The translations under genes were made by a program, and so were the position numbers. A stretch of 64,000 nucleotides of DNA from Lysobacter oculi. GTDB lineage: Bacteria > Pseudomonadota > Gammaproteobacteria > Xanthomonadales > Xanthomonadaceae. Below, piece after piece: positions 18,152-31,296 of this stretch (position 1 is the first letter of the stretch; each line of letters starts with the position of its first letter). The notes below the pieces were generated by a model. That model made no database searches and was not told the DNA's origin. It was given only the letters and a program-made list of their open reading frames with translations. Location: positions 1,188,001-1,252,000 of the forward strand of contig NZ_CP029556.1 of assembly GCF_003293695.1 (NCBI RefSeq), given 5' to 3'.

Positions 18152-20713
18152 TCAGCCCAGCGACTTCAACCGGTACAGCGCTTCCAGCGCCTGCCGGGGC
18201 GTGAGTTCGTCGGGCTCGATGCCGGCCAGCGCCTCCAACGCCGCGGACGGCGGCGCGAACAACCCGATCTGCTGCGGCATGTCGAGCGCCTGCGCGGTGA
18301 GCGGCGCGGGCTTGCCGCCGTCCTGCCGCTCCAGTTCGGCCAGCCGCGCGCGCGCGGCGCGCACCACGGTCTTCGGCAGGCCGGCCAGCGAGGCCACCTG
18401 CAAACCGAAACTGCGATTCGCCGGGCCGTCTTTCACCGCGTGCATGAAGACCAGTGCGTCCTCGTGCTCCACCGCATCCAGATGCACGTTGCGGATGCCG
18501 CTGCCCGGCGCGGCCAGCGCGGTCAGCTCGAAATAATGCGTGGCGAACAGCGTGTAGCTGCGGTTGGTTTCGGCCAGGTGGCGCGCGCAGGCCTCGGCCA
18601 GCGCCAGGCCGTCGTAGGTTGAGGTGCCGCGCCCGATCTCGTCCATCAGCACCAGTGATTGCGATGTCGCGTGGTGGAGGATGTAGCTGGTTTCCGACAT
18701 CTCCACCATGAAGGTGGACTGGCCCTTGGCGAGGTCGTCGCCGGCGCCGATGCGGGTCAGGATGCGGTCGATCGGCCCGATCTCCGCGCGCGTGGCCGGC
18801 ACGAAGCTGCCGATGTGCGCCAGCAGCACGATCAGCGCGTTCTGCCGCATGTAGGTGGACTTGCCGCCCATGTTGGGGCCGGTGATCACCAGCATCCGGG
18901 TGGCGTCGTCGAGCTGAAGGTCGTTGGGGGTGAACGGCGCGTCGCGCACGGCCTCGACCACCGGGTGGCGGCCGCCTTCGATGTGCAGCACCGCCTCGTC
19001 CACCAGCCGCGGGCGCGACCAGTCCAGCGCCTCGGCGCGTTCGGCGAAACCGCAGAGGACGTCGAGTTCGGCCAGCGCACCGGCACAGCGGCGCAGCGGT
19101 TCCAGGTCGGCATTGAGCGCGTCCAGCACGCCTTCATACAACCCCTTCTCGCGTGACAGGGCGCGCTCGCGGGCGGACAGCACCTTGTCTTCGAAATCCT
19201 TCAGTTCCTCCGTGATGTAGCGCTCGGCGTTGGCCAGTGTCTGCCGCCGCGTGTAATGCACCGGCACCTTGTCCGCATGCACCTTGCCCATCTCGATGTA
19301 ATAGCCGTGCACGCGGTTGTAGCCGACCTTGAGGGTGGCGATGCCGGTCGCGGCGCGTTCGCGGGCTTCCATGTCGATCAGGAACTGGTCGGCGTTGGTG
19401 GAGAGCTGGCGGAGCTCGTCCAGTTCCGCATCGAAACCTTCGGCGATGACGCTGCCGTCGCGGGCCAGCAGCGGCGGCTGCGCGACGATCGCGCGCTGCA
19501 GATAGGCGGCGGTGTCCACATGCTCGCCCAGCGCATCGGCGAGCCATTGCAGGCGCGGCGAATCCAGCGGCGTCAGCAGCGTGCGCAGCGAAGGCAGCTT
19601 GGCCAGCGCATCACGCAGGGTCGAAAGATCGCGCGGGCGGGCGCTGCGCAACGCGACGCGGGTCAGGATGCGCTCCACGTCGCCGAAACCGCGGAAGGCC
19701 TCGCGCAGGTCCTCGTCGGCGCGCGCATCCACCATCGCCTGCACCGCATGCAGGCGCGGTTCGACCACCTCGCGCGTACGCAGCGGCCGGTGCAGCCAGC
19801 GCCGCAGCAGGCGTCCGCCCATCGGGGTGATGGTGGAATCCAGCACACCCAGCAGCGTGTGGCGGGTGTCACCATCGACGCGGCTGTCGAGTTCCAGGTG
19901 CCGGCGCGTGGCCGCGTTCATGGCGATGGCGGCGTCGTTGCTTTCCAGCGTGATCGCGGTGAGGTGCGGCAGGCGCTGCTTCTGGGTTTCTTCCACATAC
20001 CCCAGCAGCGCACCCGCGGCGGCGATCGCCAGCGGCATCTGCTCGATGCCGAAGCCGGACAGGTCATGCACGTTGAAAAACCCCAGCAGCTTGCGGCGCG
20101 ACGCATCGACATCGAACAACCACGGCGCCCGCATCCGCACGCCGTGGCGACCGGTGAGCAGCGGCCAGTCACCGTCATCGGGCACCAGCAGTTCGGCCGG
20201 TTCCAGCCGTGCCAGTTCGGCTTCCAGCTGGTCGTCGTTCTCGACCTGCGCCACCTGGAAACGCCCGCCAGCCAAGTCCGCCCAGGCCAGGCCATAACCC
20301 GACTTTCCACGCGCCACCGCCATCAACAGCGTGTCGCGGCGGTCGGGCAGCAGCGCCTCGTCGGTGACCGTGCCGGGCGTGACGATGCGCACCACCTTGC
20401 GTTCGACCAGGCCTTTCGATGCCGCCGGGTCGCCGATCTGCTCGCAGATCGCCACCGACTCGCCCAGCGCCACCAGCCGCGCCAGGTAGCCCTCGTGCGC
20501 GTGGTGCGGCACGCCGGCCATCGGGATCGGCTGGCCAGCCGAGCTGCCACGCTGGGTCAGGGTGAGGTCGAGCAGGCGCGCGGCCTTGCGCGCATCGTCA
20601 TAGAACAGCTCGTAGAAATCGCCCATGCGGAAGAACAGCAGCACGTCCGGATGTTCGGCCTTGGCGGCGAAGAACTGGCGCATCAGGGGCGTGTGCTGGT
20701 CGAGGTCGGACAT
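18152..20713 (-). CDS. mutS: DNA mismatch repair protein MutS
   Basis: 853 residues, the family's usual length. The N-terminal mismatch-recognition domain has [15 protein letters not shown], containing the Phe-x-Glu that stacks on the mispair. The connector, lever and clamp domains follow, and the ABC-type ATPase carries Walker [14 protein letters not shown] (about residues 611-623) and Walker [19 protein letters not shown]-terminal helix-turn-helix and tetramerisation tail ([15 protein letters not shown]) is present. I chose the ATG at 20713; the frame runs further upstream but has no homology there. It is divergent from pncC across 40 bp, so the two promoters must be close together. Confidence 0.97.
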   Translation of the reverse strand: MSDLDQHTPLMRQFFAAKAEHPDVLLFFRMGDFYELFYDDARKAARLLDLTLTQRGSSAGQPIPMAGVPHHAHEGYLARLVALGESVAICEQIGDPAASKGLVERKVVRIVTPGTVTDEALLPDRRDTLLMAVARGKSGYGLAWADLAGGRFQVAQVENDDQLEAELARLEPAELLVPDDGDWPLLTGRHGVRMRAPWLFDVDASRRKLLGFFNVHDLSGFGIEQMPLAIAAAGALLGYVEETQKQRLPHLTAITLESNDAAIAMNAATRRHLELDSRVDGDTRHTLLGVLDSTITPMGGRLLRRWLHRPLRTREVVEPRLHAVQAMVDARADEDLREAFRGFGDVERILTRVALRSARPRDLSTLRDALAKLPSLRTLLTPLDSPRLQWLADALGEHVDTAAYLQRAIVAQPPLLARDGSVIAEGFDAELDELRQLSTNADQFLIDMEARERAATGIATLKVGYNRVHGYYIEMGKVHADKVPVHYTRRQTLANAERYITEELKDFEDKVLSARERALSREKGLYEGVLDALNADLEPLRRCAGALAELDVLCGFAERAEALDWSRPRLVDEAVLHIEGGRHPVVEAVRDAPFTPNDLQLDDATRMLVITGPNMGGKSTYMRQNALIVLLAHIGSFVPATRAEIGPIDRILTRIGAGDDLAKGQSTFMVEMSETSYILHHATSQSLVLMDEIGRGTSTYDGLALAEACARHLAETNRSYTLFATHYFELTALAAPGSGIRNVHLDAVEHEDALVFMHAVKDGPANRSFGLQVASLAGLPKTVVRAARARLAELERQDGGKPAPLTAQALDMPQQIGLFAPPSAALEALAGIEPDELTPRQALEALYRLKSLG

Positions 20714-20753
20714 CCGGGCGAGAATGCGGGGAACGAACGACGTAGTGTGCCCG

Positions 20754-21242
20754 ATGCCCATTCCCGCCGACACCGAACTGGATGTACTGGCCCGCGAAAC
20801 CGGCGAACGCCTGCGTGCCGGCCGCGACATGCTGGTCACCGCCGAGAGCTGCACCGGCGGCTGGATCGCCAAGACGGTGACCGGCATCGGCGGCTCGTCG
20901 GAGTGGTTCGACTGCGGGATGGTGGCCTACAGCTACGAGGCCAAGCAGGCTCTGCTCGGCGTGCGCCCGCAGACGCTCGAACAGCACGGCGCGGTCAGCC
21001 GCGAATGCGTGGTCGAAATGGTCTCCGGCGCGTTGTCGCATTCCGGCGGCACGGTCGCGGTGGCCGTCACCGGCATCGCCGGCCCCGGCGGCGGCAGCCC
21101 GGACAAGCCGGTCGGCACGGTGTGGATCGGCTGGAAGCGGCGCGGCGGCTATGCCCGCGCCGAGGTCTTCCATTTCGAAGGCGACCGCGACGCGGTGCGC
21201 CGGCAGACGGTGGCGATGGCGCTGCGCGGGATCAGTGATTGA
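20754..21242 (+). CDS. pncC: Nicotinamide-nucleotide amidohydrolase (CinA C-terminal domain)
   Basis: 162 residues, consisting of the CinA C-terminal domain alone. The family deamidates NMN to nicotinate mononucleotide in NAD recycling. Landmarks are [35 protein letters not shown], and [25 protein letters not shown]. In many bacteria this gene lies next to recA; here lexA and recA follow after one convergent gene. The ATG at 20754 is chosen because family proteins begin just before the DTELDVLA region. Confidence 0.93.
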   Translation: MPIPADTELDVLARETGERLRAGRDMLVTAESCTGGWIAKTVTGIGGSSEWFDCGMVAYSYEAKQALLGVRPQTLEQHGAVSRECVVEMVSGALSHSGGTVAVAVTGIAGPGGGSPDKPVGTVWIGWKRRGGYARAEVFHFEGDRDAVRRQTVAMALRGISD

Positions 21243-21275
21243 TGCCGATGCGGGCGTGATCTGGATGAAGCCGCC

Positions 21276-21650
21276 TCAGCCGACATCGCCATCCACGTAG
21301 AACCAGCGCCCGCCTTCCCGCACGAAGCGGCTGCGTTCCCGCAACTCGCCGTGGCGGCCGCGCTCGATGAATCGGGCCACGAAGTCCACTTCCGCGTGGT
21401 CGTCGTCGATGCGGCGATGGGCCAGCACCTTCAGCCGCAGCCATTTGACTGGCCCCTCGAAAGCCAGTGATGCCGGGCGCGTGGACGGGTGCCAACTGGT
21501 GCGCAGGTAATCGGCATCCTCCAACACATAAGCGCTGTAGCGGGAACGCATGAGGGCTTCGGCGTCCGCGGCGGGCGTGCCGGCGTTGAGCGGGCCGCAG
21601 CAGGTGGCGTAGGGGTGGTTGGTGCCGCAGGGGCAGGTGTCGGTCGTCAT
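21276..21650 (-). CDS. YchJ-like SEC-C motif protein (UPF0225)
   Basis: 124 residues. The N-terminus has the cysteine pattern CPCGTNHPYATCCGP, and the following segment AEALMRSRYSAYVLEDADYLRTSWHPSTRP is diagnostic of the YchJ/UPF0225 family. An NTF2-like half completes it (VDFVARFIERGRHGELRERSRFVREGGRWFYVDG). The cysteines probably bind zinc, and the function is not established. It is divergent from lexA, and the 54-bp spacer holds the LexA box, so it may share SOS control. A stretch resembling the 14-kb repeat core (GGATGAAGCCGCCTC) overlaps its stop. Confidence 0.87.
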   Translation of the reverse strand: MTTDTCPCGTNHPYATCCGPLNAGTPAADAEALMRSRYSAYVLEDADYLRTSWHPSTRPASLAFEGPVKWLRLKVLAHRRIDDDHAEVDFVARFIERGRHGELRERSRFVREGGRWFYVDGDVG

Positions 21651-21684
21651 TCCACCAAGGTTAGGGGCTTGCGGCGATCAATCG

Positions 21685-21700
21685 TTAGTAGTATTACTAC
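21685..21700 (+). promoter_or_regulatory. LexA operator (SOS box, xanthomonad type)
   Basis: TTAGTAGTATTACTAC lies four bases before the lexA ATG. It fits the TTAGTA...TACTA palindrome known for LexA in Xanthomonas and differs from the E. coli CTGTN8ACAG box. The position, covering the ribosome-binding region of lexA and the spacer to the divergent ychJ-like gene, suggests autorepression and perhaps control of both genes. Confidence 0.85.
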
Positions 21701-21704
21701 CCGT

Positions 21705-22364
21705 ATGGACAAATACGCCGCCCTCTCCGAGACCCAGCAGGCCATCCTCGCGTTCATCGCCGAGCGCATCGAGATCGATGGCATGGCCCCCGCGCAGACG
21801 GAAATCGCCCGCGCCTTCGGCTTCAAGGGCGTGCGGGCGGCGCAGCACCATCTGGAAGCGCTTGAAGCGGCCGGCGCCATCGCGCGCATGCCGGGCAAGG
21901 CCCGCAGCCTGCGCGTGCTGCTGGCCCCCGAGCGCCCGCAGGCCAGCCTGGCCCTGGAAGCCCTCAACGACGACGCCATCCGCCTGCCGATCCTCGGCCA
22001 GGTCGCGGCCGGCCTGCCGATCGGCGCCGACGTCGACCAGTTCAGCGAGTCCTATGTGGTGCTCGACCGCGTGTTCTTCTCGCCCAAACCCGACTACCTG
22101 TTGAAGGTGAAGGGTGATTCGATGATCGACGAAGGCATCTTCGACGGCGACCTGATCGGCGTGCACCGCACCAGCGACGCCCGCAACGGCCAGATCGTGG
22201 TCGCCCGCATCGACGAGGAAGTCACGGTCAAGCTGCTCAAGAAAGGCGCGGACCGCATCCGCCTGCTGCCACGCAACCCCGATTACGCCCCCATCGACGT
22301 ACTGCCCGGCCAGGATTTCGCCATCGAAGGCCTGTACTGCGGCCTGGTGAGGCCGAACCGGTGA
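21705..22364 (+). CDS. lexA: SOS response repressor LexA
   Basis: 219 residues. The N-terminal winged helix (residues 1-70; AQTEIARAFGFKGVRAAQHHLEALEAAGAI) binds SOS boxes. The C-terminal S24-type peptidase domain has the self-cleavage site Ala102-Gly103 in GQVAAGLPIG, nucleophile Ser139 in VKGDSMIDEG, and the general base Lys176 in EEVTVKLLKK. RecA filaments trigger self-cleavage and derepress repair genes. I chose the ATG at 21705, directly after the operator; the frame extends upstream only as shadow. recA and recX follow on the same strand. Confidence 0.97.
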   Translation: MDKYAALSETQQAILAFIAERIEIDGMAPAQTEIARAFGFKGVRAAQHHLEALEAAGAIARMPGKARSLRVLLAPERPQASLALEALNDDAIRLPILGQVAAGLPIGADVDQFSESYVVLDRVFFSPKPDYLLKVKGDSMIDEGIFDGDLIGVHRTSDARNGQIVVARIDEEVTVKLLKKGADRIRLLPRNPDYAPIDVLPGQDFAIEGLYCGLVRPNR

Positions 22365-22380
22365 GTGCGTCGTTCCTACA

Positions 22381-22408
22381 GGCGGCACGGGCTTTCCCGC
22401 CTGCCGCC
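22381..22408 (+). other. Hairpin between lexA and recA
   Basis: GGCGGCA-CGGG, loop CTTT, CCCG-CC-TGCCGCC forms an 11-bp stem with a 2-nt bulge, starting 16 bases after the lexA stop. No T-run follows, so it is not a classical terminator. It could reduce read-through into recA or mark a processing point. Confidence 0.5.
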
Positions 22409-22540
22409 CTGCCCACCACGGAAATATTTTCGAAGGCGGCCGGACGCGTCGCAGCCCATGCGACCACCCCGCCCTAGCCTGTGCCCATGTCGAAACCCGA
22501 ACGCAATCCCCGATCCAAATCCAGCCCAGAGGAAACCAAA

Positions 22541-23574
<1,034 letters not shown>

Positions 23575-23578
<4 letters not shown>

Positions 23579-24093
23579 GTCAACCGCCCGGCGACGATGC
23601 AGGCACTGGGCGTCCGCGTCGTCGTCGGGCAACCCCCGAACTTTCCCCGGGCCAGCGTGCGCTGGCCCTGCTCGTGCGCCGGGAGCACTCGCGCAAGGAA
23701 CTGACCCGCAAGCTGCAGGCCCGTGGCGTCACCCGCGAGGACGCCCGCAGCGCCGTCGAGCGCATGGCCGAAGCCGGCTGGCAAAGCAATGAGCGTTTCG
23801 CCGAGAACCTGGTCCGCAGCCGCATCGCCCAGGGGCACGGCCCGCTGCGCATCCGGGCCGAACTCGCCACCCATGGCCTGGACAGCGAAGCCATCCGCAC
23901 CGCGATGAAAGGCGAAGACCACGACTGGGCCAGGCTGGCCCATGAGCTGGCTCATCGCCGCTTCGGGCCCGGTTTGGGCGAAGACCGCGCCCTGCAACGC
24001 AAGGCCGGCGAACTGCTGATCCGGCGCGGCTTCACCGTCGAGCAGATGCGCCGCGCCATCAATGGCGACCCCTTCGAGGACGATTTCGGCTGA
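23575..24093 (+). CDS. recX: Regulatory protein RecX
   Basis: 172 residues, built from three-helix repeats typical of RecX ([84 protein letters not shown]). RecX blocks RecA filament extension and limits its recombinase and co-protease activity. It overlaps the recA stop by 4 bp, so its expression is tied to recA. The basic N-terminal extension ([14 protein letters not shown]) is common in this group. Confidence 0.95.
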
Positions 24094-24289
24094 CGCGATC
24101 CGCATGGCCCGGCCTCATCCGCCGCGCCCGACATCAGCGCGCACCATCGAAACCATCGGAAAAACCAAGGGCGAGCCCTTCCCCGCCCTGTTAATCTTGG
24201 CGTTCCGCTTGCCGGCCCGCCACCGCGCCCCCATTTTCCGGGCGTGGGCGGTTCCGTGCCCGCCCCGTCATCGCCAACGCCAGACACGC

Positions 24290-26926
<2,637 letters not shown>

Positions 26927-26947
26927 TTTCTGCACGCGGGCATGGAA

Positions 26948-26959
26948 TGGAACGTTCCA
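26948..26959. promoter_or_regulatory. 12-bp perfect palindrome upstream of csrA
   Basis: TGGAACGTTCCA is a perfect inverted repeat 86 bp before the csrA start, in the 118-bp alaS-csrA spacer. It could be an operator for an unidentified dimeric regulator. The assignment rests on symmetry and position only. Confidence 0.3.
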
Positions 26960-27044
26960 CTGCCGTGTCACATGGCGCACCCCGCATCCATTTATCCTGA
27001 CATTCATGGATTCATCCGCGCAGGCGGAGCAAAGGAGTGAAGCG

Positions 27045-27251
27045 ATGTTGATTCTGACCCGCCGCGTAGGCGAAACCCTGATGATCGGCGACTCGGTGAC
27101 GGTCACCGTGCTGGGCGTCAAGGGCAACCAGGTCCGCGTGGGCATCACCGCCCCGAAAGACGTGGCGGTGCATCGCGAAGAGATCTACAAGCGCATCCAG
27201 GATGTCGATTCGGCGACCGCCGACGATTCCGAATTGCCCGCGCAGGCCTGA
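27045..27251 (+). CDS. csrA: Carbon storage regulator CsrA/RsmA
   Basis: 68 residues, with the whole family consensus present: [51 protein letters not shown]. This dimeric RNA-binding protein recognises GGA loops near ribosome-binding sites and controls carbon metabolism, motility and virulence or exoenzyme genes. The ATG at 27045 has AAGGAG upstream; the longer frame from 27006 is not homologous. The alaS-csrA order followed by tRNA-Ser and tRNA-Arg is common in gammaproteobacteria. Confidence 0.97.
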   Translation: MLILTRRVGETLMIGDSVTVTVLGVKGNQVRVGITAPKDVAVHREEIYKRIQDVDSATADDSELPAQA

Positions 27252-27297
27252 GCCGCTATCCTACGCATCTGGCGGCGAAAGCCGCCTTCGACGTTCC

Positions 27298-27390
27298 GGA
27301 GAGTTGCCCGAGAGGCCGAAGGGGCTCCCCTGCTAAGGGAGTATGGGGTCAAAAGCTCCATCGAGGGTTCGAATCCCTCACTCTCCGCCA
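27298..27390 (+). tRNA. tRNA-Ser (anticodon GCT)
   Basis: The 7-bp acceptor stem GGAGAGT pairs with ACTCTCC, followed by discriminator G and an encoded CCA. The anticodon stem CTCCC/GGGAG encloses loop CTGCTAA, giving anticodon GCT, which reads AGC and AGU. The T-arm is GAGGG-TTCGAAT-CCCTC. The long variable arm (total 93 nt) is the class II feature of serine tRNAs. It lies 46 bp after csrA. Confidence 0.97.
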
Positions 27391-27451
27391 GACGTCGTAT
27401 TCATGGTGTTGACGCCATCGGCGGCTTTCACCATAATTCCGCTTCTGCCAC

Positions 27452-27528
27452 GCGCCCGTAGCTCAGTTGGATAGAGCACCAGGCTACGAACTTGGGGGTC
27501 GGAGGTTCGAATCCTTCCGGGCGCGCCA
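27452..27528 (+). tRNA. tRNA-Arg (anticodon ACG)
   Basis: The acceptor GCGCCCG pairs with CGGGCGC, with discriminator G and encoded CCA. The anticodon stem CCAGG/CTTGG encloses loop CTACGAA, giving anticodon ACG, whose A34 is normally converted to inosine to read CGU, CGC and CGA. The D-arm is GCTCAGTTGGATAGAGC. A terminator follows directly, and its 3' end is repeated 150 bp downstream. Confidence 0.97.
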
Positions 27529-27573
27529 TCAGAATGAAAAGCCAACCGCGCGGTTGGCTTTTTTGTTTGTCGA
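27513..27573 (+). repeat. Direct repeat, copy 1 (tRNA-Arg 3' end plus terminator)
   Basis: 61 bp running from the T-stem of tRNA-Arg through CCA and the terminator hairpin. It matches 27663-27723 at 59 of 61 positions, with differences at 27548 and 27568. The copies are offset by exactly 150 bp. Confidence 0.9.
27539..27565 (+). terminator. Terminator of the tRNA-Arg unit
   Basis: GCCAACC, loop GCGC, GGTTGGC, followed by TTTTTTG, 12 bases after the tRNA CCA end. Confidence 0.88.
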
Positions 27574-27662
27574 TTGCGCCCGTCGGATTTCCGGCCCGTC
27601 GCAGCGCGACGGGCGTTCACCGGCGCGCGAAGCGGTGCTTCGCTGACCGCGCCGGACTCACC

Positions 27663-27723
27663 CCTTCCGGGCGCGCCATCAGAATGAAAAGCCAACCTCG
27701 CGGTTGGCTTTTTTGTTGGTCGA
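27663..27723 (+). repeat. Direct repeat, copy 2 (orphan tRNA-Arg 3' end plus terminator)
   Basis: A second copy of the last 16 bases of tRNA-Arg with its trailer and terminator, without the 5' part of a tRNA. The 89 bp between the copies (27574-27662) hold GC-rich inverted repeats but no gene I can recognise. It looks like a remnant attachment site or a collapsed tandem tRNA copy. Confidence 0.85.
27689..27715 (+). terminator. Second copy of the tRNA-Arg terminator
   Basis: GCCAACC, loop TCGC, GGTTGGC, followed by TTTTTTG. Part of the 61-bp duplication, and still an intact terminator. Confidence 0.8.
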
Positions 27724-27763
27724 AGAAAGCCGAAGACTCGTCCTTCCCCACATCCCCATAAAC

Positions 27764-27793
27764 AAAAACCCGCCGCATCGCTGCGACGGGTTT
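27764..27793 (-). terminator. Terminator of purA
   Basis: On the minus strand AAACCCG(T)CGCA, loop GCGA, TGCG(G)CGGGTTT has one mismatch and continues into TTTTT. It lies 26 bp beyond the purA stop. Confidence 0.8.
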
Positions 27794-27818
27794 GTCAAAA
27801 CGACATCGATGCCTTCAA

Positions 27819-29219
<1,401 letters not shown>

Positions 29220-30089
29220 TCAGCGGTCGCTGCGCAGGTACTGCAGGAAGGGATCGTTGCGGTCGAGGACGATCACCGAATCGCTGCCCTTGAACGAGCC
29301 GCGATAGGCTTCCAAGCTGCGCTGGAAGGCATAGAAGCCGGCATCCTTCTGCGCCGCGCTGGCGTACAGGCGCGCGGCCTCGGCATCACCCTCGCCGCGC
29401 AGCTTCTGCGCGTCGCGCTCGGCCTCGGACACGATCACCGTACGGTCACGGTCAGCCTGGGCGCGGATCTGGCGGGCCTGCTCCTCGCCCTCGGCGCGCA
29501 GGCGGCTGGCCACCTGCTGGCGCTGGGCGCGCATGCGGTTGTAGACGTCGCCGATCACGTCGCTGTCGGTCGGCAGCTCGATCTGCTTGAGGCGCAGGTC
29601 GACGATGCGCACGCCGACGTTCTTCGCGCCCTGGTTGATGATGTCGAGCTGCTGGCGGGTCACTTCGCCGCGATCGCCGGACACCACTTCCTTCAGCGTG
29701 CGCGAGTTGATCTCGTTGCGCAGCGCGTCCTTGATGATCGGCGCGAGGCGCTGCACGGCCACGCTTTCATCACCATTGGTCGCGCGATAGAAGGCGCTGG
29801 CGTTCTCGATCATGCCGAGCGCGAAGAAATCGACGCTCAGGTCCTTGCGCTCGGAATCGAGGTAGCGCTCCGGCGTAGCATCGAGCACCTGCAGGCGGCG
29901 GTCGAAGATGCGCGCGCTTTCGATCAGCGGCACCTTGAAATGCAGGCCCGGCCCGATGTCGGCGCGGGCGACGCGACCCAGGTTGAGCACGATGGCCGTC
30001 TGGCCTTCGCGGACGATGTAGAAGGAGCCCGTGGCGAGCAGCAAGGCGACCACGAGGATCGGCAAAATACGCGAGACAAATCCGTTCAT
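29220..30089 (-). CDS. hflC: FtsH protease modulator HflC
   Basis: 289 residues. One N-terminal membrane anchor (ILPILVVALLLATGSFYIV), then a prohibitin/SPFH domain (GQTAIVLNLGRVARADIGPGLHFKVPLIES) and a charged helical tail (RLRAEGEEQARQIRAQADRDR). With HflK it forms a periplasm-facing ring around FtsH and modulates its proteolysis. I prefer the ATG at 30089 (GGAAGGAAA upstream) to the GTG at 30098, which would overlap the hflK stop. Confidence 0.95.
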   Translation of the reverse strand: MNGFVSRILPILVVALLLATGSFYIVREGQTAIVLNLGRVARADIGPGLHFKVPLIESARIFDRRLQVLDATPERYLDSERKDLSVDFFALGMIENASAFYRATNGDESVAVQRLAPIIKDALRNEINSRTLKEVVSGDRGEVTRQQLDIINQGAKNVGVRIVDLRLKQIELPTDSDVIGDVYNRMRAQRQQVASRLRAEGEEQARQIRAQADRDRTVIVSEAERDAQKLRGEGDAEAARLYASAAQKDAGFYAFQRSLEAYRGSFKGSDSVIVLDRNDPFLQYLRSDR

Positions 30090-30094
30090 GTCGA

Positions 30095-31201
30095 TCACTT
30101 TCCTTCCGTGCCGGAGCGCGGCTGGCGCGCGGGACGCGGCGTGTTGTCCGCCTGCTGCACGGCCTGGGCGGCGGCTTCCACCGGCACCACCGGCGATACG
30201 GCACTCGATGCCGGCCCGGTCTGCACATCCCCCTTGCCGGCCATCGGCACATAGATAAGCTGGCGGCTGTCACCGCCGACGATGGTGCGGTTCTCGGACA
30301 GCACTTCCTGCACGGTTTCCAGCCACAGGCGCTTGCGGGTGACATCCGGCGCGGACTTGTACTGGTCGACCAGCAGGCTGAAACGCTCGGCGTCACCGGT
30401 GGCACGCGCGACCTTGGCGGTCTTGTAGCCTTCGGCCTGGGTGCGGATGCTGGCCGCCTGGCCGCGTGCTTCCGGCACCACCTGCGCGGCGTAGGCACGC
30501 GCCTCGCTGATCACGCGGTCGCGGTCCTGGCTGGCGCTGTTGACGTCGTCGAACGCCGGCTTCACTTCATCCGGCGGACGCGCGTTCTGCAGGTTGAGTT
30601 CGGTCACGACGATGCCGGTGCGGTAGGCATCGAGTGACTTCTGCAGCTGCACCCGCGCCGAGACCGCCAGCGCATTGCGCGCGCCGAGCACGGTGTCGAG
30701 GGTGGCGCGACCGACCTGTTCGCGGACGTTGCTGAGCGCGGCCTGCTCCAGCACGGTGTCGGCATCGCGGGTGCCGAACAGGTACTTGAGCGGGTCACCG
30801 ACGCGGTACTGCACGTTGATCTGCACATCGACGATGTTCTCGTCGCTGGTCAGCACCGGGACGGTGGTGTCGAAGGTCTTGATGGAAGTCGCATCGACCT
30901 TGGTGACGCGCTCGATCGGCCACGGCAGCTTGAAGTTGGGGCCGGGCTGCATGACGCGGGCGAACTGGCCGAAGCGCAGCACCACGCCGCGCTGCTGCTC
31001 GGCCACCAGCACGAAGGTCGAGAACAGCAGCCAGAGCGCCAGCGCGATGCCGATCCAGCGCAGCGGCGAGCCGCCATCGAACAGGTCGCGAAAGCGGGCC
31101 AGCAGGCCGTCGAGGGGGTTGCGTCCACCGCCACCGCCGGAAGAGCGGGGAATCCGTGGCGGAAGGTCGCGTCCGCCGTCTCCGGGTTTGTTCCAGGCCA
31201 T
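30095..31201 (-). CDS. hflK: FtsH protease modulator HflK
   Basis: 368 residues. The N-terminal Gly/Pro-rich cytoplasmic segment (WNKPGDGGRDLPPRIPRSSGGGGG) precedes one membrane helix (WIGIALALWLLFSTFVLV) and an SPFH domain (EQQRGVVLRFGQFARVMQPGPNFKLPWPIE). A helical region and a Pro/Ala/Gln-rich tail follow. It partners HflC in the FtsH holoenzyme. The stop lies next to the hflC start, so the pair is co-translated. ftsH itself is in this window at 37-38.9 kb. Confidence 0.95.
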   Translation of the reverse strand: MAWNKPGDGGRDLPPRIPRSSGGGGGRNPLDGLLARFRDLFDGGSPLRWIGIALALWLLFSTFVLVAEQQRGVVLRFGQFARVMQPGPNFKLPWPIERVTKVDATSIKTFDTTVPVLTSDENIVDVQINVQYRVGDPLKYLFGTRDADTVLEQAALSNVREQVGRATLDTVLGARNALAVSARVQLQKSLDAYRTGIVVTELNLQNARPPDEVKPAFDDVNSASQDRDRVISEARAYAAQVVPEARGQAASIRTQAEGYKTAKVARATGDAERFSLLVDQYKSAPDVTRKRLWLETVQEVLSENRTIVGGDSRQLIYVPMAGKGDVQTGPASSAVSPVVPVEAAAQAVQQADNTPRPARQPRSGTEGK

Positions 31202-31296
31202 GCCTGCTCCGTCTGGGCCCGTGCCGTGGCGGGATGCCGTCGCGCGGGCGGAAGAATCTCGATTCTAACGGGCGCCACGCCGGGCGTCCGTCCAAT

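Noticed and set aside
22481..22540. Upstream ATG start for recA adding 20 residues
   Set aside because: The extension is not found in the family and lacks a ribosome-binding site; the ATG at 22541 has GAGGAAA and the standard MDENRKRAL start.
27574..27662. Possible tRNA or small RNA between the two tRNA-Arg end copies
   Set aside because: No cloverleaf can be drawn; it has short inverted repeats only (for example GCGAAGCGGTGCTTCGC).
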